Part shown: positions 22,300 through 34,879 of the stretch, piece by piece
Numbering within the stretch: the first letter of the stretch is position 1
Layout of the letters: each line of letters opens with the position of its first letter
Source: Diphasiastrum complanatum
Taxonomy: Eukaryota > Streptophyta > Lycopodiopsida > Lycopodiales > Lycopodiaceae
Length of the DNA stretch: 64,000 nt
Assembly (NCBI GenBank): GCA_029204225.1
Contig: MU832576.1
Location: 1-64,000, forward strand
Reading direction: 5' to 3'
Translations under genes and position numbers: made by a program
Notes under the pieces: generated by a model
What the model was told of the DNA's origin: nothing
Databases searched by the model: none
The model's input: only the letters and a program-made list of their open reading frames with translations

Positions 22300-23430
22300 A
22301 AGAGTACACTTGATTTATTCTGCGCTAGTGGTCTTTGCTTGATTGTTATCAAATTTACAAGAGCTATAGCCGGTGATGTGTAGCGCAGGTATCCCAAAGG
22401 GAGATGGGAACCACGACTTAGCTTCCCAGCCTTCAACTCTTGCCATCCAAACCCACTTGACATACAAGCAGCCAACTCACCAACAAAGATCAGACTTAAC
22501 CAACTTGAAGTTCCGAAACCAACATTGAGATCCAACCTAGCGCCATGCCAGATCGGGGGTCTCGATGTGGGTGACTTCCCTCCGTGCTAGCCGCCCGACA
22601 TACATCAAACTTAACCAACTCGAAGCTTCGTTACAAATGAGTAACATCCATTCCAAGCAAGCGGTTTGACTTACATCAGACTTAACCAACTGAAAGCTTC
22701 GTCACAAGCGTTGGAAGCCAACCTGGCGCCACGCCAGACTGGACAGCCATAAACAGGTAACTTCCACCCAAGCAAGCCATCCAACTCAGCCAACAGGTTA
22801 GAGCCCGTTCCCGTTCATGCAAGGAATACTCAGAACCACAAGCCGTGACAGATATGGAAACAACTAGTTCCTGGACCAAATGGTCTTGACAGCATACCGT
22901 TGGCGCCACGGACCGAATGGTCCTGACGGCATACCGTTGGCGTCTAGGGATACGACCCTCAGCTATGTGCCAAATTAAAAAGTTTGAAGTGGCCTTACAA
23001 TTGGCACTTTTACCGAACACTGAAACTCAGAAGGTAATCAGAGTCAGTTTGATAAAAATCCCACTTTATTGATAAATCTGAGAAGGTTACATTTCAAGTG
23101 TGTGACCGACCCTAGTCTTCGAGGCGCTAGCATGCCAAGGCGAGTGCTAGAACAACATTCCAACAAGGGAGGCTGAGACTTGGTTGGAGCTCGCCCTGAG
23201 TCGCAACCCGCACTCCCCTATAGTATTGGTGGGATTCGGCACCCCCCCTCATACCAAGTACTCTACCTAGGCTGGTAAAGCACATTTTTCTCTCTCTAGA
23301 ATTTTTTCTCTCTAGAATTTATTGATCCCCAGGCTTCCTTTAATCATGCCTAGATCGTGTGAGGTAATTGCACATCGATCTGAGCTCTTTGGACTTCGCT
23401 AGAACCGATCAAAGATTTTCAGCCATAGGA
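22300..23430. mobile_element. unidentified ~1.1-kb insertion in Gypsy-B
   Basis: This segment separates the zinc-knuckle region from the protease linker of Gypsy-B. That interval is about 0.5 kb in Gypsy-C but about 1.65 kb here. It is more GC-rich than its host, contains three copies of ACTTAACCAACT (22494, 22608, 22683) and a pair of 33-bp repeats around CATACCGTTGGCG (22900, 22933). On the minus strand it has CAATAAAGTGGG, a possible polyadenylation word. Edges and class are unknown; no target duplication was found. Confidence 0.4.
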
Positions 23431-23434
23431 ACTT

Positions 23435-24880
23435 GGCGCCGGCTGGATTTTGGTCACAGTGGTGCCAGGGGCAGCAAAGGCTCTACTGGCGCCGGGGACA
23501 ATGCTGGCGCCGGAAGTAAAGCTTGTAAAGGTAGCTTTACAACATGGTGGCTTTGGTCTTGCTAGACATCCTTATAGCAATGCCCATAACCATAGTCACG
23601 ATAAAATGGTACAAATATTCTTTTATTTGGACATTCTGCAACTCTGTGATTTTTTTCACATGCAAAGCATCCAAGTGGTGCTCTGGTCCAGTTTTTAGAT
23701 GCTTGTTGTAGCGAGGCAACGTAAATAGCATATTGTTTTGAAGATCCACTTTTTTGATCATTACCATAGTTCCATTGCTCGGCACTTCTGTAAGGTTCTG
23801 GTTCCATCAAATTGGCAGGAGGAGCAGGGTACTTTGGTGGGGCAGGTAAGGCTAACCGTTCTGGGTATCCAAGAGTAGATTGATGAGGTCTAGCTATTGG
23901 ATTTCCTCCATAATGTGGTTTTCGATATCCCATCTGGGCATACCGTTGCTGAATTATCCGAGGATTGAAGTTGCAAAAAGCAGTCTCATGATCAGGCAAA
24001 TTACACAAATGGCATATACTGATTTCCATTCATTTTTTCAATTGAGGACACTCATTCATTGTGTGATTTCCTGTACAAGTAGAACACCAGACATTTTCCT
24101 TAGTAAGAAAAGTCTTTGCAAACTTCTCAGGTTTCTTGTTCGCTTGTCCATGGAAATCTTCCAATGCTTTGATCATCTCATCAAATTGCGACTGCAACTT
24201 TTCCATCTGTTTTTGCTGGTTCTTCCCGAGTTTCTTGAACTCATTGAGCATCATTTTTGCAATAGCGTTGACATTTGTTGATGCAATAGTGGTAGTCTGC
24301 CCTGCTGTATAAGGCAACGTACTGATATTCAGCTCATTGTCTGAATCTTCATCCTCCTCCCAAATTGTATCATCCATAGTATTTTGCAAGATTGCGTACT
24401 CATTATGGCGTTTCAGCTCACGTCTGATCCTTTTAGGTAATCTTGACAAAAACCACATAATCATGGCATTTTCGTTAATCAACTCCGGTTCGCACTCAGA
24501 TCTGAGACTTTTACCCGTTCAATATAATCTCAAACCATTTTTCACTTTCCCATTTTAATTTTACTTAAAAGTAGGAAAGGTCTTCCATAAACTTCCGAGG
24601 TTTGAACCATGTGATAAGGGCTCGTTTAACAATCTCTCAATTTGTATGTTTAGTTTCATTTTGATTATAGTACCAATCTTGTATTGCGCCTGTTAAGGCC
24701 ATAAGAATAAGCTTAAGTTTATCCTAGGAAAAAACTTCGCCATAGACTTCACAAGATTCAAAATAGATTTGAAAAAATCTAATTGGATCTGTTAATCCAG
24801 TGTATTTGGGTAGATCCAAACGGGGTGCTCTCCTAACAATGATTGGATTAACTTCCTAAGGAGCACCTCCAGGGACAACC
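23435..24880 (-). pseudogene. Gypsy-B gag
   Basis: Gag opens near 24860 (RAPRLDLPKYTGLTDPIRFF, with a stop after GEVFS), continues at 24030-24482 (MIMWFLSRLPKRIRREL, then a basic Gln-rich stretch and WCSTCTGNHTMNECPQ), and at 23562-24029 carries two more Cys/His clusters (CHLCNLPDHETAFC; CFACEKNHRVAEC). Three zinc knuckles in a row also occur in Gypsy-C. The frame is open over long stretches but interrupted between them. Confidence 0.8.
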
Positions 24881-26083
24881 ATATTTACAAATTAAATTAA
24901 GCAGACAATGATTTTGGATCTAGATTTTCAATCAAAACTATCTTAGATCAGATCTGCTAGATCTCTTCCACTTGACAAGAATCAACTTCCTCTAACGTGA
25001 AAAAGATTTCTAAAATCAACCGATCGATACTTCTCAAAAATGAAAAATTATTAGAATCAAAATCAAACTGAATCAGATTTGACCAAAAATTTGACAGGGA
25101 CTTGATCTAAAAAATCTAAATCAAAAAATAGAACTGGCGAAGATTACTTAGGCAATGGTTGACCTGGCGAAGGTTCAGAAGTGCTATTTTTGATTAAAAA
25201 AACTCTTTGATCAGATTTTTCTGACAAATTCTATGAAAATAACCTTTACCGAACTCTCAGACTCAGAATCTGACACAGATAAACTAGGGTAAAACTGGCG
25301 AAGGTTTATGGCACACAAAAGCACAATTTCTATAGTTTGGCAAGGGTAAAAATAGAGATTTTCTATGATCCGAATAGAATGAATGTTCGTCAAACTCAAA
25401 AATAGTAAATTACTATAAATAGAATGATCTGGAAACTCGACGAAGGTTTTGGCGAAGAATCAAAAGTAATACTAGTAATTTTGCAAAAAGAAAGTTTTTT
25501 GACAAAAATATGACAATATGAAAACTGATTCTCTGAGAAACCTTCTATTTCTAATATTATTCTTCGCCGACCTGGCAGTAGATAGATCTGAATCACACCT
25601 CTGTACAGTGAATCCAACGAAGGTTTTTTTTCTATATTTTTAGGATTTTGATGATTTTTTGGTGGTTTTTTTTATGTTTTTGGAAATCTGTTAGGAAGGA
25701 TTGTTTGCCCTTCAAACTGAAGGTTCTGTGATCAAAACAGAAGATGCCTACAACTCGACGAACGTTTCCTAAAAGAGAGCAAAAATCTATCAACTCCGAT
25801 GATGATTTTTGCTTCCTTTTGACCAAAATCGGACAGATTTGACCAATTTTTGTTGTTTTTTCTGATATTTTAGATGCAAATCGATCTTAAGATTGGTGAT
25901 CTAAATATCTTTCTCTATTTTACAATTAGATTAGATTTTAAACACGCAAATCCACTCAAATAAGGCAAAATCACTTCCAAACTAATCCTAAATGTAGATT
26001 TAACACTATTCATTCCACGACAAGATGCCTAATGCAAGCTAACCATCCAACAACCATGTTGAAAATTGAATAATTGGTGTAGC
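24881..26083 (-). repeat. Gypsy-B leader with AACCTTCGCC motif array
   Basis: Between PBS and gag the plus strand carries scattered GGCGAAGGTT words (25133, 25157, 25294, 25437, 25448, 25616, 25753 and near misses). On the element's sense strand they read AACCTTCGCC. No open frame of note is present. 25550-25920 recurs at 16730-17100. Confidence 0.65.
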
Positions 26084-26101
26084 TCCCCGGCAACGACACC
26101 A
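26084..26101 (-). other. primer-binding site of Gypsy-B
   Basis: The minus strand reads TGGTGTCGTTGCCGGGGA, 16 of 18 matches to the common plant gypsy PBS TGGCGCCGTTGCCGGGGA, which pairs with the 3' end of tRNA-Asp (established for Athila-like elements). It lies four bases inside the LTR end. Confidence 0.8.
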
Positions 26102-26105
26102 AAAT

Positions 26106-27197
26106 TGTAGTGAGTTTCTTTCCTTGCCTATCCTCAACCCAAGATCTAGTCAATCTAGCATCAAGGAGATGAAGTTAGTTGCCATGCGCAGATTCGTTCC
26201 CATGAGAGCGATAGCATAGTTCAGACTTCAGCATGAATGGAAGATTCACATCTAACTCTACCATCCACTAACCCTAAGAATTAACACTACATCCATTAAC
26301 ATTAGATCCACAATGAAGATAGCTTACTCTTTCTCTCTCTCCCTTTCTCCCTCATAAAAAGTTTACTTAACATGCAATCCCAATAACAATCAGATCCAAT
26401 AATTAGCAAACACAATAAAAGCATGAGAGATGGAGGAAAAAGTGATCGAGAGCAAGGACATTCATAAATACATTTCACAAGGGAACCAATCTACTTTATT
26501 GAAATGAGGATATGTACATGTATAGGAAACTCGGATGTCACACAAAGGTTTGATCCCATGAGAGCAATATATAGATGATTCCTTAACACTAAGCCTTCCA
26601 TTAACACTAAGCATTAATGCTACATCCATTAACACTAAATCCACAAAGATGATAGCTGACGCTTCTCTCTCTCCCTTTATCTCTCACAAAAAGCATAAGA
26701 AATAGCAATACCAATAAGCATCAAATCCAATAAGTAGCAAACACAAAGGAAGCATGGGAGATGGAGGAAAAGAGATAGAGATCAAGGGCATTCCACATCC
26801 ATTCCATAAGAGGGCCAACCTGCTTGTATTGAATTGAAGAGAGAACATGTATAATAATCTAAAATTGCTACTTATATAGTGAATTGAGGAGATGGACACC
26901 CCAATTCCTATTGGCTAATCTTAACCTAAGTATTCAAAAAGTGGAGGGCCATTCATTAATTGGAGGACCCAATTTGAAATTCAATTTTGGTGGGAACCCC
27001 TATTTTATTCACTAACTTGACCTTTAGGCCTTGCGACATTAAAAGTCCCGCAAAAAGGCCTAAAGTCCTGTTTATTGACTTTCTAATTAATCAAATCTCT
27101 ATGTGATCATCGGGTTGGACTTACACACACGGGGTGCCAAATTCCTCTCACTTATTAGCTAGGGTTAGGGTCGCCTCGATATCCGCAAATCCCAACA
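26106..27197 (-). repeat. 5' LTR of Gypsy-B
   Basis: On the minus strand it begins TGTTGGGATT (plus end 27197) and ends CTCACTACA before the PBS. A TATA word TATATAAG lies at plus 26871-26878. The downstream part is an internal direct duplication (about 26200-26530 and 26540-26850), each unit with a CTCATGC word, a GTTAATGGATGTAG word and a short GA tract. The solo-like LTR at 30565 is a diverged relative. Confidence 0.75.
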
Positions 27198-27779
27198 CCG
27201 AATCTGATTTGTTTGGGCATTCCAGCATGGTACTTTGCCATGATTATACATTTGGGAAGCAGTACAATTATTCACTAGGTGGTATATTCGATGGGCCTCA
27301 AATTGTCTCATCAGAAAACTTCTATAGTTTAGACAATCTTGCAAGGATGGTCTCCATGGCTCAACATTGTAATGTTACAAAGGTAGTTGGGTTATGTATT
27401 GCTTCGGTGAAGGTGCAATGATGATTGTTACAACTTGTTTGGATTTTTTTTTTTTGAAATAGAAAATATAAAGAGTAAATAAAAAATTATTTAGTTTGTA
27501 TGAAAAATTACAAAACAAAAACAAACAATGGAGTAACAATAGGGGAATGTAATAGATGAATCTAACAGATAAACAAGATGAAGATTATACTGATGGATTA
27601 TGGAATGGAGATGGTATTAAGAACGTGAACATTGTAGTTGCATGGATGGTAACTGATGTGAAGGAACGGCTAGCAACAATGTTGCCGGACAGGTGGGGTT
27701 TGGGGCGTATGACTTGTATAGGATCGAGCGGGTGGTTGGCGTGTCAAGTCACTAGTAGTTGTGATATTTTTTGAAATTT
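27198..27779. other. intergenic DNA, no gene seen
   Basis: 27134-27421 and 27556-27774 are open on the plus strand but show no recognisable domain. The first starts inside the Gypsy-B LTR, which argues against a host gene. I see nothing else here. Confidence 0.4.
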
Positions 27780-28470
27780 TTTCAATTTTTTATCAGAAAC
27801 CTTCGCCTCTCTAATAGATGGCTTATCTCAGTATTGTATCACTTCAAGAAGCTCAACAAGGGTTCTTGTGGGTGAATGATGGTCATGAGGGTTCTATAGG
27901 CTATTTGAATGCAATTTGGCCTAGGAACCTTCGCCCTTGTCCTCCTCGTGCTAGGCAACCTTTGCCAACTTGCAAAGATGTCTTAAATTATGATTAGAGG
28001 ACTGCCGAGGGTTCGACAAGAGTTCAACTCGGTGAGAGATGGTCTGGCAAAGATTCAGATGGCTGTTAGGCACTTTTGTGGGCTGGAAACGTTCGTCGAC
28101 TAGTTACTAATATTACTAACCATTGCCTCCTTCTAAAAACTCCAAAACAATGTTTTAGGGCTATTCTGAGTTCGACGAAGGTTCTTGATACACTGACGAA
28201 GGTTGGCGTGGGTTGGTGAACAATGGCGAGGGCTCTTTGGTCTTGTTTGCTCTCAAGTAGTTGGGAACCTTTAACGACCAACGTTTTCACTGTATTGACT
28301 TTCAGTGAATTGTTTGGAGCTGGAAGGCAAAAAAAAAATACTTATTGGCAAACTAGCAAAGGTTGATAGTAGGTGTTTTTACAGATTTTCAATTTGACGA
28401 GGGTTCTCTGGTTTTTTATTATTTTTCGTGTCTTTGAACCTTTGCCAGAGACCATACACTCAAAACTAAC
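27780..28470. repeat. second GGCGAAGGTT motif field
   Basis: Words of the type AACCTTCGCC and GACGAAGGTT are scattered on both strands (27800, 27929, 27958, 28004, 28178, 28195, 28226, 28397, 28437, 28471). It resembles the leader of Gypsy-B in motif, not in continuous alignment by eye. Probably a leader of a related element whose coding part is gone. Confidence 0.45.
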
Positions 28471-28876
28471 CTTCATCGATCTCGGCTCTTTTTTTGGACA
28501 GATTGCCAAAAAGAGTGGTCTTTTCTGATTTTTATGGATTTTTTGGGTTTATGGAAGGGATTGGGTGCTTGCATCAGATACCTCCCACTTTACAATCTGT
28601 CTCCATAGTACAATCAAGCAAAAAATCACAAAAAGATGCAAAATTAACTCCTAATCGCACTCTACGCTACTCCCCACTAACACTAACAACCAAAAAATCT
28701 AATTTTTGATAAAGTGAAAGGGTCAGAGAAGAAGAGAGTGAGAAGGAAGAGGAAAAGCGCTATGCGGCAAGACAAGTGATGGCGGTCCTCGACAATGGTG
28801 CCATTGTTGTGTCATGTCTAGTATGGGGATCGTCGCTTAGGAGCGGCAACCTTGCCTTCACCTGCATAAAGAGAAG

Positions 28877-29437
<561 letters not shown>

Positions 29438-30564
29438 ATACTTTAGTGGTGGGACTCATTAAGTGTCCAACATACTTCAACTCTAATCCAAGCAAGCATA
29501 TTGATTTGGGAGATATACCTCCATTTTTCTTGCCAAAAAATAGGCATGGAGCACACACAAAGTAATAATATACATCTTGTATAGTTGTTGTTTCTCATAC
29601 ATTCATGAAAGACAGTCCATCGCTGCTGATAGCCGCATGGATCACTAAACAATATATATATCTTGTTTGGTTGTTGTTTCTCACACCGTCCATCACTATT
29701 GGCAGCCGCGTGGCTTACATAAAAAAATTCACAACACTTCTCTTCATCACTTTTGCAGTGATCGATGCTAGAATTCGTTATGTAGGCATACCATTTAACT
29801 CACGTTTTTCTACTAGTATCAACACATTCACTGATGAGAGATTGACCAATAGGAATTGTCAACATACATAGCAATTCAATCTCTCTCACATCGTTACTCT
29901 TTTATCACTTGATGCTCTCATACCTAGTTAATGTCTTGTGCAAATCCAAATGACTAACAAAGCGTACTGACTCGCTGTTTTGGATGGTTACCAGCACTCT
30001 ATATGATTGAAACAAATTACTACATACATTTACCTTTGATTATCGTTCAAGCATATTTCGGTCTCAGGTACAACATCTTTATCATACATAACTTTGTGTC
30101 TAACAATCGTACTCCAATGGTAGACAGCATTCATGCTTATTCATAACAAATGATTTATTGTAGAAGATATATATTTCTCATTAAGGCTTCAATGAAATGC
30201 TCGTGATAGTTCTCTCTCGGTGAATCCACACTCATTAAAGTTTTTTCTTGGTAATTCAGTGAATCAATATTTGTGGAAGTACTATGGCATCCTTATAAGA
30301 AAACACATCCACTTCTATTTAGATATGAGCCTTATCTAGTTATAGAGAAGTCTCATTTAAAAAAAAGTAAACATAGTAGCACTACTATGGGAAATAAGCA
30401 GAAACTTGATAAATTAGAAGCTTTTTATGAGTCTCCCTCCTCGACATTAGTATTATAGCATATTCAATACCTCATTTAAACTTGTATATTTATACTCTAA
30501 ACAATAATTTGCTTAACGCTATACATATTTTGGCGGTCTTTCTTGGCTCGAGTACTCTTGGGAC
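29438..30564. other. intergenic DNA, no gene seen
   Basis: No frame resembles a protein. The stretch 29570-29720 has a loose duplication around TATATCTTGT and TTGTTGTTTCTCA. Otherwise I see nothing. Confidence 0.45.
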
Positions 30565-30973
30565 TGTTGGAGATTTGTCATCTTGCGTGTGTAAGTCCAA
30601 CCCGATGATCACAGAGATATTTGATTAGTTAAAAGTTAATAAAAGGACTTTAGGCCTTTTTGCGAGAATTAAATGTCGCAAGGCCTAATAGACAAGTTAG
30701 TGAATAAAAAGGATTCCCCCCCGAATTTCAAATTTCAAATAATAAGGGAGGTGGAAATTGGCCAACAGGATTTCAGGCCAAAGCCCTAAAAGCCACTATA
30801 TATAGTGGCGCTTTGTAAATCATTTTATATGTTCATTTCAATAAAGCAGGTTGAACCTCTTTCAAATTGAAATCGGATGTCTGTGCTCTTCTGCCTTTCT
30901 TCATCTCTCATGCTTTAATTGGATTTTGTAATTGTTGGATTTGTTATTTGTAGGAATTTATTCTTATTATACT

Positions 30974-31030
<57 letters not shown>

Positions 31031-31160
31031 AGCTTTAGCTTTGGTTGAGTAGTGTCAATGGATGTAGTGTTAATCTTAGTGATAATTGTGGAATCATAAG
31101 CTTGTGCTTGGATTTGAACTATGCTATTGTTCCCATGGGACGAATCTCCTTGTGACAACA
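30565..31160 (+). repeat. plus-strand LTR, relative of the Gypsy-B LTR
   Basis: It starts TGTTGGAGATTTG and carries GTAAGTCCAACCCGATGATC, GGACTTTAGGCCTTTTTGCG and GTCGCAAGGCCTAA, all present in the Gypsy-B 5' LTR. The TATA box lies inside an 18-bp perfect palindrome (30792-30809). It has one copy of the R/U5 segment that is duplicated in Gypsy-B, interrupted by a (GA)26 run. The 3' end is unclear and no PBS follows. Confidence 0.65.
30977..31028 (+). repeat. (AG)26 microsatellite inside an LTR
   Basis: A 52-bp AG run followed by AGTAAGCT. The Gypsy-B LTR has the same flanks (GAGAGAGAAAGAGTAAGCT on its sense strand) with only a short imperfect tract, so this run expanded from an element-encoded GA stretch. 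Confidence 0.95.
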
Positions 31161-31960
31161 TGTTAATTCCCCGTTCTTTGAGCAGAGTAGATTAGGAATA
31201 TTCTACAATCTGTAAAATCAAAGAAAGAACTGTAAGAAATCGAGTTTTTGAGTCCAAGTTGAGCATCCATTGTCAATTAAAGATCGAAACTAGGTCGTAG
31301 TACGGGTACAACACCATCATACTTCCATTGTACTGTAGACAGATCGGATAAGAAGCCATCTATGGTTGAGCCCATTGTAAATTCGATTATGTATTGAACA
31401 ATAGATGTTTGAACACCCATAGAATATCCGAGTCTCAGCCAACTGTTATATCACTACTATATCACCACTATACTATAGAAAAAATAAGTACATAGAGACA
31501 GCCGCTAGAAGCCATAGCAGACCCGTTGATAAGCTGAATCTCTATCAAGTCGAATCGCAGCAAACAAGGACAGATTAGTTGCTAATAGAGAAAGAATAGG
31601 CGCTAACAGAGAAGTAGAGATAGGAGATGCATCAGCAAATATTGGAGTCGTTGCATTGCCATTCTTCTTGACTTCAGAACCATAGAACTCGTTTTTTCTT
31701 ATCGACTATTTTTCAGTTCTTCATCGTTTTTGTTTGTATTGCTTGTTGTCCTGCATTCTTCATTTCTCCAAGCACATATTCAAATTTCTTGTTTGTCAGA
31801 TCCTAATTGCTTTAGAATGCCCCTACCGATCATTCGGATCATCCAGAAACCCACTGCTGCACCGTTATCTCTCGTTTTTTGACACCGCCAGTCGAAAATT
31901 GAATTTTCATATTTTTCAAGTTAATTGATTTATTTTTTTTGTTTATGCCGTTTTTCAATT

Positions 31961-32945
31961 TTTAACCTTCTTCAGTTTTTCGATGATTGCATTCGTTGAT
32001 TCTTCAGATTTTCGAGTTTTTCTCACAAAATTCCATCTGACGTTTTTCTCATTTTTTTGAATTTCTCGAGACACTCTGAATTTTTTCGAGTGTCTTAATT
32101 TTTTTCGTGTTGCTTTTATTTTCTCGAGTTTTTTCACTTTTTATCCCTCTTACATTCGACAACCACTTACAAAAAAAAAAAATTGGTCCCACGATCCCAT
32201 CTACTAAAAAAAAAAAAAAAAACACACAAACCACAAAAATTTTCTCAAACACTTGCATCTGCTTCTCTTTTCTCGAATTAGTATTTTCTATTTTTTGAGT
32301 TTTTGAGATTTTTGACATTGTTTCCATTCAACGACTTTTGAAATTTCAATCCGACGTGCATCCGACAACCACCTCACAAGAAAAAAAATTCTGTCCCAAA
32401 GTTGCACCCATCAAAATTCTAGTTTTTGCATTCATCTATTATCAAAAAAATTATGTTCGACGATTCCATCCGATGACCTGCAAAAATCTCTCTGACGTTT
32501 GCATTTGATGAGTTTTTATTCAGGAATTTCGAGTCGTTCGAAAAAAAATTTGAGTCTCAGGATTTTTCGTGTTGAAAGATATTTTTTGAGTTCTTTGAAA
32601 TTTTCTACTTTTTTGAGTTTTTTTCAAAAAAAAAAAAATTGAATATTGCATCCGACGACTTTTGCATCCATCGATTCCATCTGACAGTTTTTTCGAATTT
32701 TTGACATTATAAATTTTTCAACTTTTCGAGTTTCAAATTTTTCAAGTTATCTTTTTGAATTTCAAATTTTTTGAGTTTTCTGGATTTTCAAATTTTTTGA
32801 ATTAATTTTTTTGAGGTGTTAGATTTTCAAATTTTTCGAGTTTTCAAATTTCAAAATTTTCGAGTTAAATTTTAGGAGTTTTCATATTTTCGAGTTTCTA
32901 GTATTTTCAAAAAAATTCAGAATTTTTCGATAAGCTAGACTGAGG
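31961..32945 (+). repeat. TTTTTCGAGTTTT motif array in the Gypsy-C leader
   Basis: About twenty-five degenerate copies of TTTTTCGAG/TTTTTTGAG occur over 1 kb, mixed with CCGACGA/TTCGACGA words (32340, 32458, 32652). Composition is extremely T-rich on the plus strand. Minus-strand Lys/Arg-rich frames here are artefacts. Confidence 0.75.
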
Positions 32946-33026
32946 TGTCGTCAGTCATATTTTTTTTTTTAAAATATATCAAAAACCAAACAAAACAACA
33001 AAAAAGAGTTGAATCAGTTCTCGTGG

Positions 33027-34690
33027 CCAATTTACCCGAAGAACTTATGGATGAATTCACACCACCCAATCATCCACATGATGAAAACAAACCTTATCAT
33101 CTTAGATCTCAAGTAAATCAAGATTTTGGACCATTCAGGTAGAGACCTAATCAATCTGAAAATCCTGATGATCAACATGTTCACCATGCTCACCATATTG
33201 CCCGATCCGATAAATGAACACCCCGCTTGGAATTACCAAAGTTTGATGGTAATGTGTCCCCTCATCGATTTTTATAAGTCTTTGAGAATGCATGCGAAGT
33301 ATATAGAGAATATACTAATAATGCAAAAGTCCAACTTTTTTTGATGACCATGGTAGATAAATCACGTGAGTGGTTTTTCAACCTCGATCATGACAATCGA
33401 CAAGACTGTTCAAAGTTGAAAGAGTCTTTTATTAAACGCTTCCAACCTTTCAGATTCACAAAAAGTCCCTTTGTACATTTTAGTATTATAAAAACAAAAG
33501 ATGAATGCGTACGTGACTATATTGAGCACTTTAAGCATCTACGAAGTCAAGTCCGAGAACAACCAACTGATAAGATGTTGATTATATGGTTTATCATTGG
33601 TCTTCCCAGACGCATCCAAAAAGAACTTAAACCTAGCGAATAATATTTTACTCTTAAATCTGCTATGTCCGATGCCATTCGTAAAGTAGATGAAGGGTCT
33701 AATAATGAGGACTAGAAAGAGAAAAGAGCTCACCGTGTATTCCCTAATAATCATCCAAGTGAGCCCCGAGATTTCGACCAAGTCTGAAAATCTTAGTTTG
33801 AGTTGATGAATCAACAATATTAACAACAGATGGAGGAACTCAACAAAGAGTTTCAACAAGCCTTAAAATCTTTTCAAAGTCAGTTGCCAGGGCAATTGCC
33901 ATTTGGTAACAATATCCATAGGCGAGAAGACACATGGTGTTCACAATGTCGTGGCGCACATACCGGTAATGAGTGTCCATTACACCGCCCTTATGAACCA
34001 CAACATTGTATTCTATGTGATATGACCAATCATACCACATCCAGCTATAGGTACAACCCACGCAACATGCAATACTCTCAACGACAACAATATGCCCCAC
34101 AAGGACAATCACAAGTGCCATATAACCCATGCTATATGACTCCAGTCCAAGTCCAGGAATTGCCTACACAACAACTATCTCCACAACAACCATGCTTGGC
34201 ACTTCAAGTCGAAGAGGATCTACTCCACCCAATAGGCCAAACCAACAGAACCGACCACAAGTTCAGGCCAATGTCGTGCAAAATACCTCCTACGACACTC
34301 TAGCCTATGACTCTACTTATGACGATGGTCATCCTACCGCATACGTAGATGAGGCATCTACCTCCTATCCTAACAAGCAATATTGACCAGAGGAACAACC
34401 TACTGAAATTGATCAAAATGGTTATGCCATTTTCCCTTCAGCACTTCAAAAGAGATGTTTTGTCTACAGAGAAACCACTCACTTTCAAAGTGAATGTCGA
34501 CTTAAATATGACTTTGTAGCTGAATGTGCTGATTGTATCAGAAGACATTGCTATAAAGATTGTCCTAACCAAACCAAAATGATTGTTCCAGCATGTAGGA
34601 TATCTGAAGAGCCGTTGTATGCTATCACACACGCGCAACATCCGGCCTTAGATGAGAACAAGGACCCGAACACAATCACACCCTTCTGCT
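33027..34690 (+). pseudogene. Gypsy-C gag with three zinc knuckles
   Basis: The frame starts in LVANLPEELMDEF and PYHLRSQVNQDF, then has LPKFDGNVSPHRFL. 33341-33643 carries the gag core (SREWFFNLDHDN, FIKRFQPFRFTKSPF, IIGLPRRIQKEL). 33830-34303 is a Gln-rich coil followed by WCSQCRGAHTGNECP and CILCDMTNHTTSSYR. A third cluster, CADCIRRHCYKDCP, lies at about 34525-34570. A handful of in-frame stops, rather than large gaps, break it. It would package RNA if intact. Confidence 0.85.
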
Positions 34691-34879
34691 AATACTTCAA
34701 TGATTTCACAATCTTACCCTGACCCTGTAGAAGCTCAAAGGCAATACCATGAGTTTCGAGATGATTTTGATAGAGCTGAAGCTAGAATTTCTACTCCGCC
34801 ATCTGCCTAGTTATCTACGTAATTGCAACCACCATGAGGAATAGAGGTTATTTTCGATCTCTTACAAGCTCAAATCACC

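Larger units (their letters stand above)
20686..27197 (-). mobile_element. Gypsy-B: Ty3/gypsy element with gag and protease, no RT
   Basis: Minus-strand order is 5' LTR (27197 to 26106), PBS, leader with AACCTTCGCC motifs, gag, zinc knuckles, an inserted segment, and the protease region ending at 20686. Reverse transcriptase, RNase H and integrase are not seen. It may be a truncated copy or, like Gypsy-C, a gag-protease-only derivative. Its 3' side meets the plus-strand gag of Gypsy-A head-on. Confidence 0.8.

Noticed and set aside
22682-23020. 112-codon minus-strand frame
   Set aside because: It lies in the repeat-bearing insert of Gypsy-B, has no recognisable domain, and crosses the internal repeats.
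22300-23430. Cassandra-type element with 5S rRNA-derived LTR
   Set aside because: I looked for 5S internal promoter words on both strands and found no convincing match.
31955-32327. Minus-strand Lys/Arg-rich frames
   Set aside because: They arise from the T-rich motif array of the Gypsy-C leader.
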